Part shown: piece after piece, positions 1 to 9,469 of the stretch
Layout: each line of letters opens with the position of its first letter
Position numbering within the stretch: position 1 is the stretch's first letter
Assembly: GCF_000445475.1 (NCBI RefSeq)
Contig: NZ_AUPZ01000009.1
Location: forward strand, 62,001 to 126,000
Reading direction: 5' to 3'
Source of the DNA: Sulfurimonas hongkongensis
GTDB lineage: Bacteria; Campylobacterota; Campylobacteria; Campylobacterales; Sulfurimonadaceae
Length of the DNA: 64,000 bases
Made by a program: the position numbers and the translations under genes
The notes under the pieces: model-generated
Told to the model about the DNA's origin: nothing
Databases searched by the model: none
Seen by the model: the letters and a program-made list of their open reading frames with translations, nothing else

Positions 1-846
1 TGTACTACTTGATAAAACAGTCATAGGAAACATCAATATCGCAGATGCAAAGATAACTGGAATAACACCAGCTAAGTTTACTTTTATAGGAATGTAGTTC
101 ATTACTCTTTTGTTTTGATTTTGCATCATGACTTTTTTAGCATATGTAACGGGCACGCGACGCTCACCAAGTTCTACATAGATAATGATGGCAACTGTTG
201 CCATTATAAGAGCCAAAATTGCAATCACAGTTAAAAAGCTCATGGCTCCAGTATTTACCATAGTGATAGTTTGACCTATTGCACTTGGAATTGCCGAGAC
301 TATACCTGCAAAGATGATAAGTGAGATACCATTTCCTATACCACTTTGAGTTATCTGTTCACCAATCCACATAAGTAACATTGTTCCTGCTAACATTGAT
401 ACAGCGGAGAGAATTATAAATGTATTATGATCAGCTAAAATTGCACTGTTTCCATTTGGACCAGTTAAACTTTGAAGACCGACACTTATACCAATTGCTT
501 GAATTATAGTAATAGCAATAGTCGCATAGCGAATGATTTGCATATACTTAACCATTCCATCTCTCTCTTTTTTCATCTGTCCTAGTGGAGCAAAAGTAGC
601 AGCTAAAAGTTCCATGATGATTGAAGCGGTGATGTAAGGCATGATCCCAAGAGCGATAATAGACATTCTCTCAACAGCATTTCCACTAAACATATTAAAT
701 AGTCCTAGTGCATCTGCTTGATGTGAATCGAAAAATGAAGCAATAACGGCAGTATCAACGCCAGGAACTGGCACATAAGCCAGTAGGCGATAGATAAATA
801 AAAACCCGATAGTAATAAGTATCTTATTTACTAGATTTTTATTCAC
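1..846 (-). CDS. secY: Preprotein translocase subunit SecY (3' end outside window)
   Basis: Translating the minus strand from a GTG at 844-846 gives a protein starting MNKNLVNKILITIGFLF, followed by the SecY landmarks PVPGVDTAVIASFF, GLFNMFSGNAVERMSI and MPYITASIIMELL (TM1, plug, TM2). About 282 residues are visible and the frame runs off the window start. SecY is the membrane channel of the Sec translocon. The GTG sits 2 nt after the rplO stop, so it is translationally coupled to the spc operon, its normal position after rplO. The GTG start is preferred because it directly precedes the conserved N-terminus. Confidence 0.95.
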   Translation of the reverse strand, partial: MNKNLVNKILITIGFLFIYRLLAYVPVPGVDTAVIASFFDSHQADALGLFNMFSGNAVERMSIIALGIMPYITASIIMELLAATFAPLGQMKKERDGMVKYMQIIRYATIAITIIQAIGISVGLQSLTGPNGNSAILADHNTFIILSAVSMLAGTMLLMWIGEQITQSGIGNGISLIIFAGIVSAIPSAIGQTITMVNTGAMSFLTVIAILALIMATVAIIIYVELGERRVPVTYAKKVMMQNQNKRVMNYIPIKVNLAGVIPVIFASAILMFPMTVLSSST

Positions 847-848
847 GA

Positions 849-1247
849 CTATTTACCTGTAGTAGTAACGTTGTCGTCTTTGATTTTTGATGCTAAGTCT
901 TTAGCCGTCGCACCAACTAGCTTAACTTTGCTAACACTTGCAGCAATTTTATGAACACCACGGATAGTCTCCATAGTAATCTCTCCTAGCTCTGCAACTG
1001 CTTTGATTTTCTCTACATTAATAACATAAGGTTTTATATTACTAGTGCTAAATCCAATCTTAGGAAGTCTTTTTGCAAGTTGCATCTGACCACCCTCAAA
1101 GTTTCTCTTTCTTTTATTACCTGAACGAGCTTTTTGACCTTTTTGACCACGAGATGCAGTTTTTCCAGTTCCCGAAGCTTGTCCACGACCAACTCTTTTA
1201 CGATTCTTTGTAGAACCTTCTGCTGGTGTTAAATTTTCAATACCCAT
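849..1247 (-). CDS. rplO: 50S ribosomal protein L15
   Basis: This 132-residue protein begins [20 protein letters not shown] and carries the Gly/Arg-rich N-terminal tail ([15 protein letters not shown]) typical of L15, which threads into 23S rRNA. It lies between rpsE (3 nt gap) and secY, its canonical position. Somewhat short compared with many L15 proteins (about 145 residues) but collinear throughout. Confidence 0.97.
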   Translation of the reverse strand: MGIENLTPAEGSTKNRKRVGRGQASGTGKTASRGQKGQKARSGNKRKRNFEGGQMQLAKRLPKIGFSTSNIKPYVINVEKIKAVAELGEITMETIRGVHKIAASVSKVKLVGATAKDLASKIKDDNVTTTGK

Positions 1248-1250
1248 TAT

Positions 1251-1694
1251 CTATCCTTTAATACGAGTTAGTGCTTCAACCGTAGCACGAACCACTGTGT
1301 TTGGATTGTTTGAGCCTATTGATTTTGTAAGCATGTCTTGAAAACCTGCAAGTTCAAGAACAGGACGAACTGCTCCACCTGCAATAACACCAGTACCTTC
1401 TGATGCTGGTTTTAAAAGAACACGACTTGCATTATATTTATGCTCAATATCATGTGCAATTGTTGTACCTTTAATGCTCACAGTTGTTAGGTTTTTAAAA
1501 GCGTTATCAACAGCTTTACGTATAGCATCAGGAACTTCTTTTGCTTTACCAGAACCATAACCAACTGTACCATTTTTGTTACCAATAACGATAAGTGCAG
1601 TAAAACGAAATCTTCTACCACCCTTAACAACCTTAGTAACACGACCAATATTTACGATCGCTTCTTCAAATTCTTCTCTATTGATTTCCATCAT
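1251..1694 (-). CDS. rpsE: 30S ribosomal protein S5
   Basis: 147 residues with the S5 N-terminal dsRNA-binding-like domain ([25 protein letters not shown]) and C-terminal motif ([12 protein letters not shown], then [13 protein letters not shown]). S5 lies on the 30S body and contributes to decoding accuracy. Starts M-M-E-I; either ATG is possible, and the difference is one residue. Located between rplR and rplO as in other spc operons. Confidence 0.97.
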   Translation of the reverse strand: MMEINREEFEEAIVNIGRVTKVVKGGRRFRFTALIVIGNKNGTVGYGSGKAKEVPDAIRKAVDNAFKNLTTVSIKGTTIAHDIEHKYNASRVLLKPASEGTGVIAGGAVRPVLELAGFQDMLTKSIGSNNPNTVVRATVEALTRIKG

Positions 1695-1699
1695 AGCCC

Positions 1700-2056
1700 C
1701 TAAAACTTAATTTCGTTTGCACGAAGTGCATCACCAAAAGCAGCTATTACACCGTGATATTGGTAACCATTACGATCAAAAACAACCTCAGAGATCTTAG
1801 CAGTTTTAAGTTTAGCAGCAAATGCCTCACCTAGTGACGCTGCACCCTCTTTATTTGATTTGTGACCACTCTCTTTTGAATTTAATGCACAAATTGTTGT
1901 AGCACTAACATCATCGATAGCCTGTACACTCAGATAACGATTTGAACGAAACACAGAAACACGAGGAAGTGTAGCACAACCAGATATTTTCGCACGAATA
2001 CGACGCTTTCGTTTTATACGATTAGCAATTTTGCTTTTTAATACTTTAGCATTCAT
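1700..2056 (-). CDS. rplR: 50S ribosomal protein L18
   Basis: 118 residues with a basic N-terminus ([18 protein letters not shown]) followed by the L18 core motifs [20 protein letters not shown] and [23 protein letters not shown]18 binds 5S rRNA in the central protuberance. It lies 13 nt after rplF and 5 nt before rpsE. Confidence 0.97.
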   Translation of the reverse strand: MNAKVLKSKIANRIKRKRRIRAKISGCATLPRVSVFRSNRYLSVQAIDDVSATTICALNSKESGHKSNKEGAASLGEAFAAKLKTAKISEVVFDRNGYQYHGVIAAFGDALRANEIKF

Positions 2057-2069
2057 CTATACTCCTCCC

Positions 2070-2606
2070 TTATTTCTTAGCAGTTTTACCGGCTTTACGC
2101 ACGATATGCTCTTGCTTGTATTTGACACCTTTACCTTTGTAAGGCTCTGGTGGTCTAAACGCTCTAATCTCTGCTGCAGCTTGACCAAGAGCTTGCTTGT
2201 CATGGCCTTTAAGAGTTATTAGATTTTTTTCTACATTAGCTTCGATACCTTCTGGAAGATCAAAGTTAATATCGTGTGAAAATCCTAGTTGAAGGTTTAA
2301 TACTCTACCTTTTACAGCAGCACGATAACCAACACCATTGATTTCAAGTTCTTTAGTGTAACCATCAGTTAAACCAGTCACGATATTTTGAGCTAAAGCT
2401 CTATATGTTCCCCAAAAAGCTCTGTGAGCTTTTTCATCTGACTTTGAAGTAAAAGAAAGTGTGCTGCTCTCAACTGAGAAATCAACATTTCCTTTAGTAT
2501 CTAAATCTACACTATTTTTGCCTTTAGCAAAAGTTATAACATCGCCATTTGTACTAACTTTGATATCGCTAGCAAAATTTACAGGTAATTTACCAATTCT
2601 TGACAT
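2070..2606 (-). CDS. rplF: 50S ribosomal protein L6
   Basis: 178 residues, the normal L6 length. It starts MSRIGKLPVNF, contains two L6 alpha/beta repeats, and ends with the diagnostic PPEPYKGKGVKY and HIVRKAGKT. L6 sits near the sarcin-ricin loop and contributes to the elongation-factor binding site. Lies between rpsH (9 nt) and rplR. Confidence 0.97.
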   Translation of the reverse strand: MSRIGKLPVNFASDIKVSTNGDVITFAKGKNSVDLDTKGNVDFSVESSTLSFTSKSDEKAHRAFWGTYRALAQNIVTGLTDGYTKELEINGVGYRAAVKGRVLNLQLGFSHDINFDLPEGIEANVEKNLITLKGHDKQALGQAAAEIRAFRPPEPYKGKGVKYKQEHIVRKAGKTAKK

Positions 2607-2615
2607 GTTATCTCC

Positions 2616-3014
2616 TTACCAAACTGTACACATAACTTCGCCACCAATACCAAGCTCATAAGCTTTGTCATTTGGTAGAACGCCGTGTGATGTACTAACT
2701 ATAATAGTTCCATAGCCATTCTTGAATCTTTTGATATCTTTATTACCTTTATAGACGCGTCTTCCAGGTTTAGATACTCTTTGAAGTTCATTGATTACAG
2801 TTTTACCCTCATCATTGTACTTTAGTACAACTTTGATAGTTTTTTTAACACCATCTTCAATAACATTACAACTCTCGATATAGCCCTTTTCAACTAAGAT
2901 ATTTGCTACAGCTTCAACACTTTTTGAGTGCACCAAAGTTGTAACTGGTAATCTTCTCATACCTGCATTACGAACACGCGTTAACGCATCTGACACTAAG
3001 TCATTTATTGCCAT
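2616..3014 (-). CDS. rpsH: 30S ribosomal protein S8
   Basis: 132 residues: N-terminal [18 protein letters not shown] and the C-terminal S8 signature [21 protein letters not shown]8 binds helix 21 of 16S rRNA and in E. coli is the translational repressor of the spc operon. Here rpsH is separated from rpsN by 144 nt containing two hairpins, whereas neighbouring genes are spaced by less than 15 nt. Confidence 0.97.
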   Translation of the reverse strand: MAINDLVSDALTRVRNAGMRRLPVTTLVHSKSVEAVANILVEKGYIESCNVIEDGVKKTIKVVLKYNDEGKTVINELQRVSKPGRRVYKGNKDIKRFKNGYGTIIVSTSHGVLPNDKAYELGIGGEVMCTVW

Positions 3015-3094
3015 TTAATTTTCCTTGTTTGTTGCGAGTTTAAAATATAAAACTTTAAACTGCGAATGAATAGCAGTTTCTACATTGTAACCAC

Positions 3095-3151
3095 CAACAA
3101 CTGCACTAGTGCCGTTGTTGACTTAAAATAAGTGGACTTTTGCTCACTTAT
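3095..3151 (-). promoter_or_regulatory. Two hairpins in the rpsN-rpsH intercistronic gap
   Basis: Arms 3095-3106 and 3109-3120 form a 12-bp inverted repeat with one mismatch (CAACAACTGCAC against GTGCCGTTGTTG). A second stem pairs 3128-3134 with 3145-3151 (ATAAGTG/CACTTAT). Both are in the only large gap (3015-3158) of the spc cluster. A processing site, partial terminator or ribosomal-protein binding site are all possible; a function cannot be assigned from sequence. Confidence 0.6.
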
Positions 3152-3158
3152 CTTAATA

Positions 3159-3344
3159 TTACCATGAAGACTTTCTAACACCTGGGATCAATCCCTCATT
3201 TGCCATTTTTCTAAAACATACACGACAGATTCCAAAGTCTCGAAGTACAGAGTGTGGACGACCACAGATTTGACATCTTGTATATCCACGTACTTTAAAC
3301 TTAGGCTCTCTTTTTGCTTTAGCTATCATTGACTTTTTAGCCAT
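3159..3344 (-). CDS. rpsN: 30S ribosomal protein S14, zinc-binding type
   Basis: Short 61-residue S14 with four zinc ligands C24, C27, C40 and C43 (RCQICGRP and ICRVCFRK), the C+ or type Z form. Ends with the conserved [11 protein letters not shown]. Its stop and the rplE region abut (1 nt overlap at 3344). No zinc-free paralogue is visible in this window. Confidence 0.97.
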   Translation of the reverse strand: MAKKSMIAKAKREPKFKVRGYTRCQICGRPHSVLRDFGICRVCFRKMANEGLIPGVRKSSW

Positions 3345-3889
3345 TAGTTACTCCCTTTAGTAAAAGGCATACCCATTTTCTCTAAAAGAGCAAAACCAGC
3401 CTTATCAGAATCAGCACTTGTTACAACTGTGATATTCATACCATGAACTTGCATGATTGAATCATAACTAATCTCTGGAAAAATAAGTTGCTCATTAAGA
3501 CCAAAGTTATAGTTACCACGACCATCAAAGCCGTTTCTAGGAACACCACGGAAATCTTTCACACGAGGAAGTGCGATAGATACTAGGCGATCTAAGAAGT
3601 TATACATGCTCTCGCCACGAAGTGTTACACGAACACCAACTGGCATACCTTCACGAACTTTAAAACCAGCTACTGATTTTTTAGCTATAACTGTACTTGC
3701 TTTTTGACCAGCAATCCTAGTTATAGTATCTTCTATACTTTGAATAAGTTTGTTATCTTTCATTGCAAAGCCAGCACCAACAGAGATGATAATCTTCTCT
3801 ATTTTAGGAGTTTGCATATAATTTTTAAGACCCAACTCTGATTGCAGATCAGCTCTTAGTGCTAAATATTTATCTTTTAAACGAGCCAT
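3344..3889 (-). CDS. rplE: 50S ribosomal protein L5
   Basis: 181 residues, full length. Contains L5 signatures [34 protein letters not shown] and [19 protein letters not shown]5 binds 5S rRNA and contacts tRNA. It is 2 nt after rplX and overlaps rpsN by one base, in standard spc order. Confidence 0.97.
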   Translation of the reverse strand: MARLKDKYLALRADLQSELGLKNYMQTPKIEKIIISVGAGFAMKDNKLIQSIEDTITRIAGQKASTVIAKKSVAGFKVREGMPVGVRVTLRGESMYNFLDRLVSIALPRVKDFRGVPRNGFDGRGNYNFGLNEQLIFPEISYDSIMQVHGMNITVVTSADSDKAGFALLEKMGMPFTKGSN

Positions 3890-3891
3890 CC

Positions 3892-4122
3892 TTATGCCTC
3901 CACTTTACGAACATTTGAAACATCTATAGGCATCTCTTTATTGATATGTCCGCCTTTAGTATTGTCTTCAGTTGGTTTGATTGCTTTTTTAGCTACTTTA
4001 CAACCCTCTACAATTACCTTGTTTTTCTTAGGCATTACAGAGAGTACTTTAGCTTTAGTTCCGCGATCATCACCAGCGATAATCTCTACAGTATCGCCTT
4101 TTTTGAATTTAAATTTTGCCAT
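3892..4122 (-). CDS. rplX: 50S ribosomal protein L24
   Basis: 76 residues with the N-terminal KOW motif ([22 protein letters not shown]) characteristic of L24, an assembly-initiator protein of the 50S subunit. It is shorter than the usual 100 or so residues, as seen in other Campylobacterota. Overlaps rplN by one base. Confidence 0.96.
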   Translation of the reverse strand: MAKFKFKKGDTVEIIAGDDRGTKAKVLSVMPKKNKVIVEGCKVAKKAIKPTEDNTKGGHINKEMPIDVSNVRKVEA

Positions 4123-4490
4123 TAAACAACCTCCGGTGCAAGAGATACGATCTTCATAAATCCCGCATAACGAACTTCACGACCAACAGGTCCAAAGATA
4201 CGAGTACCTATTGGCTCTCTCTTGTCATCAAGTATAACAGCTGCATTATCATCAAAACGGATAAGAGAACCATTTTCACGGTGAACCTCTTTAGCAGTTC
4301 TAACAATAACAGCTTTTACAACTTTACCTTTTTTAACTTTAGCAGTTGGAGCCGCTTTTTTAACAGAAGCAACTATAACATCACCTACAGTCGCATAACG
4401 ACGCTTTGAACCGCCAAGTACCTTAATACACATAATCTCTTTAGCACCTGTATTATCAGCTACGTTTAAACGAGTAAAACCTTGGATCAT
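4122..4490 (-). CDS. rplN: 50S ribosomal protein L14
   Basis: 122 residues, the canonical length. Begins [18 protein letters not shown] and contains [12 protein letters not shown] and [12 protein letters not shown]14 lies at the subunit interface and forms bridges to 16S rRNA. One-base overlap with rpsQ upstream and with rplX downstream. Confidence 0.98.
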   Translation of the reverse strand: MIQGFTRLNVADNTGAKEIMCIKVLGGSKRRYATVGDVIVASVKKAAPTAKVKKGKVVKAVIVRTAKEVHRENGSLIRFDDNAAVILDDKREPIGTRIFGPVGREVRYAGFMKIVSLAPEVV

Positions 4491-4738
4491 TACTCTGCTC
4501 CTTTTATAACCGATTTAAGTCTAAAAGATTTAGTTTTTGAAAGTGGGCGACACTCTACTGCAACAATCTCATCACCAACTTTTACTTCACTGCGCTCATC
4601 ATGTACTAAGTACTTTTTGAAACGCTTTACAACTTTGTGGTAACGAGGATGCATTACACGACGTTCTACAACGACACTAATCGTTTTTTCGCCTGCAATA
4701 GTTACTACTTTACCTTGAATTTCACGCTTATGTGTCAT
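4490..4738 (-). CDS. rpsQ: 30S ribosomal protein S17
   Basis: 82 residues from the ATG at 4738 ([20 protein letters not shown]), with the S17 OB-fold motifs [26 protein letters not shown] and [18 protein letters not shown] longer frame extends upstream to 4807, but that part overlaps rpmC out of frame and is not S17-like, so the internal ATG is used. Confidence 0.95.
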   Translation of the reverse strand: MTHKREIQGKVVTIAGEKTISVVVERRVMHPRYHKVVKRFKKYLVHDERSEVKVGDEIVAVECRPLSKTKSFRLKSVIKGAE

Positions 4739-4748
4739 ATTCTGGCCC

Positions 4749-4937
4749 CTAGTTTGCCACTGCATTAATAGCAGTGTTGATTTTAGCAATATCTTTTTTA
4801 GCAACACGAAGTTCGCTAGTATTATTTAATTGCATCATCTTTTGTTTGATCTTAAGAGTAAAGAGTTCTGTCTTTTTCTCTTTAAGCATAGCGTTAAGCT
4901 CTGCTACATTTTTATCTGCTAAATCAATATATTTCAT
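4749..4937 (-). CDS. rpmC: 50S ribosomal protein L29
   Basis: 62 residues forming the two-helix L29 fold: [25 protein letters not shown] then a [19 protein letters not shown] segment containing the conserved R-x-x-K-K-x-I-A. L29 lines the exit tunnel and helps dock SRP and trigger factor. The start overlaps rplP by 14 nt. Confidence 0.95.
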   Translation of the reverse strand: MKYIDLADKNVAELNAMLKEKKTELFTLKIKQKMMQLNNTSELRVAKKDIAKINTAINAVAN

Positions 4938-5349
4938 TGCTTAACTCCGCAGTAATTATTTTAGTCTTAAATGGTAATTTGTGCATTGCAAGAGTTAACG
5001 CTTCACGCGCGATATCATGCGGAACACCAGCCATTTCAAATATAATACGACCTGGTTTAATGTTCATAACCCATTGATCAACTGAACCTTTACCTTTACC
5101 CATACGAGTTTCAAGAGGTTTAGAAGTTAATGGTTTAGCAGGAAACACGCGGATCCAAATCTTACCATTTCTTTTAATATGACGAGTAGCTGAAATACGA
5201 GCTGCTTCAATCTGACGAGAGTTAATACGACCTGCTTCAACCGCCTTAAAAGCGATATCACCGAAAGCTAGAGTATAACCCGAACGAGCGTAACCACGGT
5301 TACGACCTTTCATTACCTTACGATATTTTGTTCTCTTTGGCATCAACAT
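4924..5349 (-). CDS. rplP: 50S ribosomal protein L16
   Basis: 141 residues starting [19 protein letters not shown], with [31 protein letters not shown] and [13 protein letters not shown]16 organises the A-site region of the peptidyl-transferase centre. The start M-L-M-P matches the usual M-L-x-P N-terminus; an ATG two codons later is a weaker alternative. Confidence 0.97.
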   Translation of the reverse strand: MLMPKRTKYRKVMKGRNRGYARSGYTLAFGDIAFKAVEAGRINSRQIEAARISATRHIKRNGKIWIRVFPAKPLTSKPLETRMGKGKGSVDQWVMNIKPGRIIFEMAGVPHDIAREALTLAMHKLPFKTKIITAELSNEIY

Positions 5350-5351
5350 AA

Positions 5352-6059
5352 TTATTCAGCCTTTTCTTTTCTTGGAGCGCGTTTTCTTGGACGCTCTTGT
5401 TTTTCTTCTTTAGCTTCTGCTGGGATACCTTTAGTAAGTACTTCACCTTTGAATATCCATACTTTAACACCAATACAACCATATTGAGTATGAGCTTCAG
5501 CAAAACCATAGTCGATTTTAGCACGAAGTGTATGAAGAGGAACACGTCCCTCTAGGTACCACTCAGTACGAGCCATTTCAGCTCCACCTAAACGACCACT
5601 AACAGAAATCTTAATACCTTTAGCACCTGAACGTTGTGCACTTTGCATAACTTTTTTCATAGCTCTTCTAAATGCAACACGACGCTCTAATTGAGTAGCA
5701 ACATTCTCAGCAACTAGTTGTGCTGAAACTTGAGCTTTTTTCTCTTCTTTGATATTTACTGAAACTGATTTGCCAATAAGTTTCTCAAGAGATGTTTTAA
5801 GCTTCTCAATATCCGCACCTTTTTTACCAATAATGATACCAGGACGAGCGGCTACGATAGTTACACGAAGTCTTTTTATAGTTCTTTCTATAATGATGTT
5901 AGCAACACCTGCATAGTAAAGCTCTTTTTTCAAAAATGTACGAATCTTGTGATCTTCACCTAAAGCTGCTGGAGCAGTCTTAAAGTTAGGAAACCATCTG
6001 CTCTCCCAGTTGCGGTTGATACCAAGACGTAAACCTATAGGATTAACTTTTTGACCCAT
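5352..6059 (-). CDS. rpsC: 30S ribosomal protein S3
   Basis: 235 residues: N-terminal [16 protein letters not shown], a KH domain around residues 60-110 ([14 protein letters not shown]), then the S3 C-terminal domain ([21 protein letters not shown]). It ends in a charged Lys/Arg/Glu tail. S3 forms part of the mRNA entry channel helicase. Lies 1 nt from rplV and 2 nt from rplP. Confidence 0.98.
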   Translation of the reverse strand: MGQKVNPIGLRLGINRNWESRWFPNFKTAPAALGEDHKIRTFLKKELYYAGVANIIIERTIKRLRVTIVAARPGIIIGKKGADIEKLKTSLEKLIGKSVSVNIKEEKKAQVSAQLVAENVATQLERRVAFRRAMKKVMQSAQRSGAKGIKISVSGRLGGAEMARTEWYLEGRVPLHTLRAKIDYGFAEAHTQYGCIGVKVWIFKGEVLTKGIPAEAKEEKQERPRKRAPRKEKAE

Positions 6060-6060
6060 A

Positions 6061-6378
6061 TTATTTACCCTCTACTTCTACTAAGATATGTGCAGTTGGC
6101 TTTCTGATTCCAGATGCCATACCACGCGCACGCGGTCTAAATCTTTTTAGGACTGGACCATTATCAACACGACATGATGTAATAGTACAATCCTCTGCTT
6201 CATTACCGCTGTTTGCAACTGCAGATGCAACAACTTTAGCGATGATTTTAGCTGCCTTATTTGGAGTAAACTCTAAAGATGCAAGTGCAAGCTCTGCATT
6301 CATCCCCTGAATTTCTCTTGCTATAAGACGAGATTTGATTGGTGAAACACGGATAAATTTTAATAATGCTCTAGCCAT
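6061..6378 (-). CDS. rplV: 50S ribosomal protein L22
   Basis: 105 residues. Contains [17 protein letters not shown] and the extended hairpin region [28 protein letters not shown] that lines the exit tunnel and ends in HILVEV. Position between rpsS and rpsC is canonical. Confidence 0.97.
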   Translation of the reverse strand: MARALLKFIRVSPIKSRLIAREIQGMNAELALASLEFTPNKAAKIIAKVVASAVANSGNEAEDCTITSCRVDNGPVLKRFRPRARGMASGIRKPTAHILVEVEGK

Positions 6379-6380
6379 GA

Positions 6381-6656
6381 TTACCCCTTCTTCTGAACAG
6401 AGCCTTTATGGCCCTTAAATGTACGAGTTGGTGCGAATTCACCAAGTTTATATCCAATGTGATTCTCTGTAACATATACAGGAACAAATTGTCTTCCGTT
6501 GTGAACATTTATTGTAAAACCAACCATTTCAGGAAGAACCATAGATCTTCTTGACCATGTTTTAATAGGTTTTTTACTGCCCTCAGCCTTAGCTGCTTGG
6601 ACTTTTTTTACTAAATGGTCATCAACAAATGGACCTTTTTTAACTGAACGAGCCAT
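6381..6656 (-). CDS. rpsS: 30S ribosomal protein S19
   Basis: 91 residues. Begins [19 protein letters not shown] and contains [15 protein letters not shown] and [23 protein letters not shown], the S19 signature. S19 pairs with S13 on the 30S head. Immediate neighbours are rplB (2 nt) and rplV (2 nt). Confidence 0.98.
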   Translation of the reverse strand: MARSVKKGPFVDDHLVKKVQAAKAEGSKKPIKTWSRRSMVLPEMVGFTINVHNGRQFVPVYVTENHIGYKLGEFAPTRTFKGHKGSVQKKG

Positions 6657-6658
6657 TG

Positions 6659-7504
6659 TTAACCTTCCCTTCTTGCATTTGGTTTACGACTAGCAATTAT
6701 AAGATTATCACTAGCTTTTTTACGACGAGTTTTAGCACCCTTCGTTGGTTTACCCCATGGAGTAACTGGATGACGACCTGAGTTCGTTTTACCTTCACCA
6801 CCACCATGCGGGTGATCAATAGGGTTCATAGCAGAACCACGAGTTTGAGGACGAATTCCTAAATGTCTTTGACGACCAGCTTTTGCTATAACGATATTAC
6901 CAAACTCTTCGTTACCAACTGAACCAATAGTAGCTAAACACTCACCTAATACTAAACGCATTTCAGATGAAGGCATACGAAGTGATACATACTTGCCATC
7001 ACGACCCATAATTTGAGCAGATGTTCCAGCTGAGCGAACCATTTGTCCACCTTTACCAGTTTTTAGCTCTATATTGTGTATAGATGTACCAATTGGAATA
7101 TTTTTAAGCTTCATTGCATTACCAGGTTTAACATCTAATCCACCTTCGGCAGAAGTTATAGTATCACCAACCTTTAAGCCTTTTGGTTGAAGAATATATC
7201 TCTTTTCACCATCAGCATAAGTAACAAGTGCAATACGACAGTTACGATATGGATCGTACTCTATAGCACTAACTGTAGCGCTAATACCAAACTTGTTTCT
7301 TTTAAAATCAATTATACGATATATTTTTTTAGCACCCGCTTGTCTGTGACGAGACGTGATGCGACCATTGTTATTACGACCTGAATGAGTAGGAAGCTTA
7401 ACAAGTAGTGAACGAACACTTGCTTTAGCAGTAATATCACTGCTATCAACATTAGTGAAAAAACGACGAGATGGAGTTATTGGTCTGTAAGTTTTTATAG
7501 CCAT
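6659..7504 (-). CDS. rplB: 50S ribosomal protein L2
   Basis: 281 residues, full length. Landmarks include the RNA-binding SH3/OB core ([21 protein letters not shown]) and the C-terminal [30 protein letters not shown], which holds the conserved His near the peptidyl-transferase centre. Located between rplW and rpsS. Confidence 0.98.
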   Translation of the reverse strand: MAIKTYRPITPSRRFFTNVDSSDITAKASVRSLLVKLPTHSGRNNNGRITSRHRQAGAKKIYRIIDFKRNKFGISATVSAIEYDPYRNCRIALVTYADGEKRYILQPKGLKVGDTITSAEGGLDVKPGNAMKLKNIPIGTSIHNIELKTGKGGQMVRSAGTSAQIMGRDGKYVSLRMPSSEMRLVLGECLATIGSVGNEEFGNIVIAKAGRQRHLGIRPQTRGSAMNPIDHPHGGGEGKTNSGRHPVTPWGKPTKGAKTRRKKASDNLIIASRKPNARREG

Positions 7505-7505
7505 C

Positions 7506-7787
7506 TTATACCGCCAAACTTTCTATTTGTGCACCCTCTGGTAACTTAACATAGAACTTTTTAAAGTCATTTTGTTTACCAGCAACACCACGGAAACGCT
7601 TAACTTTTCCGCTTTGATTCAGTGAGTTAATATTCGTTGGAATGATTCCAAAATACTCACGAAAAACTTCTTTAAGACCTGTTTTAGTCATGCGTGGAGA
7701 TGTTGATACTACGATCACATTGTCTTCTTGCATAGCTAGAGTCTTTTCTGTATATAGTATAGATTTGATATCTGTAATGTCTGCCAT
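7506..7787 (-). CDS. rplW: 50S ribosomal protein L23
   Basis: 93 residues. Contains [26 protein letters not shown] and [21 protein letters not shown], matching the L23 fold that forms the exit-tunnel docking site for trigger factor and SRP. Overlaps rplD by one base. Confidence 0.96.
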   Translation of the reverse strand: MADITDIKSILYTEKTLAMQEDNVIVVSTSPRMTKTGLKEVFREYFGIIPTNINSLNQSGKVKRFRGVAGKQNDFKKFYVKLPEGAQIESLAV

Positions 7788-8401
7788 TATTTAGCCCCAC
7801 CTATCAGAGTTTCCCATACCGCTTTTTCGATCACTATTGAACGATAATTAGCAGCTAAATAAGCATTTAATTCATTAGCTTCAACAACATAAGTTTGGTG
7901 AAGATTTTCAAACGCCAAATAAGTTTTTTCATCTAATAAAGACTTTACAAAAAGAGCATCTCTTTGGTTAAGTGCTTTAAACATCTCATTTGCATCTTTA
8001 GTTTTACCAGATGCTACTTCAATGCTATCAACGATGAATAGACTACCATTATTTGCATGCTCAGCTAGAGCAAAGTTAAGAGCAAGCTTCTTTTGCTTTT
8101 TATTAACTTTAAGGTCATAGTTACGATTGTTACTAGAACCAAATGCCTTACCACCGCCCACAAATATAGGAGAACGACGAGAACCCGCACGAGCGCGTCC
8201 GCCACCCTTTTGGGCCCATGGCTTTTTACCACCACCTCTAACTTCGCTTCTACCTTTTGTAGTAGCGCTGTTTGCACGCTGTGCAGCTTGAGCTGACTTT
8301 ACATACAGATATAAGTTATGAGGGTTAATACCAGAGAAACTCTCTGGAAGTGCTAACTCAGATGCTTTTTGCATTTTATCATTTAAAACGATTGCGCTCA
8401 T
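7787..8401 (-). CDS. rplD: 50S ribosomal protein L4
   Basis: 204 residues with the L4 loop [36 protein letters not shown] that reaches into the exit tunnel, and a C-terminal Rossmann-like part. In E. coli L4 represses the S10 operon through its leader; a leader hairpin is also present here (9335-9351), but whether it is an L4 target is inference. One-base overlaps with rplW and rplC. Confidence 0.97.
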   Translation of the reverse strand: MSAIVLNDKMQKASELALPESFSGINPHNLYLYVKSAQAAQRANSATTKGRSEVRGGGKKPWAQKGGGRARAGSRRSPIFVGGGKAFGSSNNRNYDLKVNKKQKKLALNFALAEHANNGSLFIVDSIEVASGKTKDANEMFKALNQRDALFVKSLLDEKTYLAFENLHQTYVVEANELNAYLAANYRSIVIEKAVWETLIGGAK

Positions 8402-8991
8402 TATTTAGCTACCTTTACACGACCTAAAGAACCATTTGCTCCTGGAACTGAGCCAATTACCGCAATGATATTGTTCTCAGCGTCATAAGAAATGATCTCA
8501 TTTTTAACACTATTTTGTGTGTTTCCGTATTGTCCAGGCATTTTTTTGCCCTTCATAACGCGACCTGGCCACTCTGCATTACCGATTGAACCTGTTCTAC
8601 GACCAAATCTATGACCGTGAGATGCAGGACCACCAGAAAAATTCCAACGCTTCATTGCTCCAGAGAAACCGCGACCTTTAGTAGTGAAAGTAGATTTTAA
8701 AACTTTAGCCTCCGCTAAAGGTGTTAAATCTAACTCACCAGCTTCAGTATTTGCTACTTCTAAAGTAACAAAACGGTTAAACTCAGATGAAAGGTTGTAT
8801 TTCTTTTGCTGACCTTCTATTGCTTTATTCATTTTTTTACCGCTGTTGTAAGCTACAATAGCAGTTGCTACATTTCCGTCTTTTGCATTAACTTCACATA
8901 CCTTAGAATCAAGAACTCTTAAAAGAGTAACTGGTTTACTTGGTACTGTGATTGTTCGGCTCATGCCGACTTTTTCAACAATATATTCCAT
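8401..8991 (-). CDS. rplC: 50S ribosomal protein L3
   Basis: 196 residues. Starts [14 protein letters not shown] and contains the signature [36 protein letters not shown] followed by the MPGQYGNTQ loop. The Gln in MPGQ is the residue methylated in many bacteria. L3 is an early 50S assembly protein. Confidence 0.97.
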   Translation of the reverse strand: MEYIVEKVGMSRTITVPSKPVTLLRVLDSKVCEVNAKDGNVATAIVAYNSGKKMNKAIEGQQKKYNLSSEFNRFVTLEVANTEAGELDLTPLAEAKVLKSTFTTKGRGFSGAMKRWNFSGGPASHGHRFGRRTGSIGNAEWPGRVMKGKKMPGQYGNTQNSVKNEIISYDAENNIIAVIGSVPGANGSLGRVKVAK

Positions 8992-9001
8992 AACCTACTC
9001 C

Positions 9002-9313
9002 TTACTTATCCATAGAGCGTACTTCTACGTCTACCTCTGGTGCAAGATCAAGCTTCATAAGAGAATCAACTGTCTCAGGTGTAGCTGAAACTATGTCAAT
9101 AACTCTAGCGTGCATACGAATCTCAAATTGCTCACGAGCCTTTTTGTTAACGTGAACCGATTTAAGAACCGTATATTTGCGAATCTTTGTAGGTAAAGGG
9201 ATTGGACCACGAATTGCAGCACCTGTACGCTTTACAGCCTCAACTATTGATGCTACTGATCTATCAAGTACACGATGATCGTAAGCTTTCAATTTTAAAC
9301 GAATTTTTTCCAT
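9002..9313 (-). CDS. rpsJ: 30S ribosomal protein S10
   Basis: 103 residues: [19 protein letters not shown], then [38 protein letters not shown]. First gene of the S10 operon. S10 also acts as NusE in antitermination complexes. Preceded by a good ribosome-binding site and the promoter at 9369-9397. Confidence 0.98.
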   Translation of the reverse strand: MEKIRLKLKAYDHRVLDRSVASIVEAVKRTGAAIRGPIPLPTKIRKYTVLKSVHVNKKAREQFEIRMHARVIDIVSATPETVDSLMKLDLAPEVDVEVRSMDK

Positions 9314-9334
9314 GTTTTTCCTTCTAAAGAACTC

Positions 9335-9351
9335 GTCAGGTCCTGCCTGAC
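9335..9351 (-). promoter_or_regulatory. Leader hairpin upstream of rpsJ
   Basis: A perfect 6-bp stem (GTCAGG/CCTGAC, loop of 5) lies within the predicted untranslated leader between the -10 box and rpsJ. It could be involved in autoregulation or antitermination, but the sequence alone does not say which. Confidence 0.5.
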
Positions 9352-9368
9352 TATATTAAGGGAGCGGA

Positions 9369-9397
9369 ATTGTACCCAAATGAGTTTGGATATTCAA
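9369..9397 (-). promoter_or_regulatory. Promoter of the S10 operon
   Basis: On the minus strand a TTGAAT -35 box (9392-9397) is separated by exactly 17 nt from a TACAAT -10 box (9369-9374), about 55 nt upstream of the rpsJ ATG. This is the only near-consensus promoter seen upstream of the ribosomal genes and probably drives the whole cluster. Confidence 0.75.
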
Positions 9398-9469
9398 GAG
9401 TTTTAGCATAAAAATCTAATATTTAGTAAAATTTACTTCCTTTAAGAAAGGAAATGATAAAATTTCTTT

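Noticed and set aside
4739-4807. Longer N-terminus for S17
   Set aside because: The extra 23 codons overlap rpmC in another frame and do not resemble S17, while [10 protein letters not shown] does.
5318-5545. A 75-codon minus-strand frame inside rpsC
   Set aside because: It is an out-of-frame shadow of the conserved rpsC gene.
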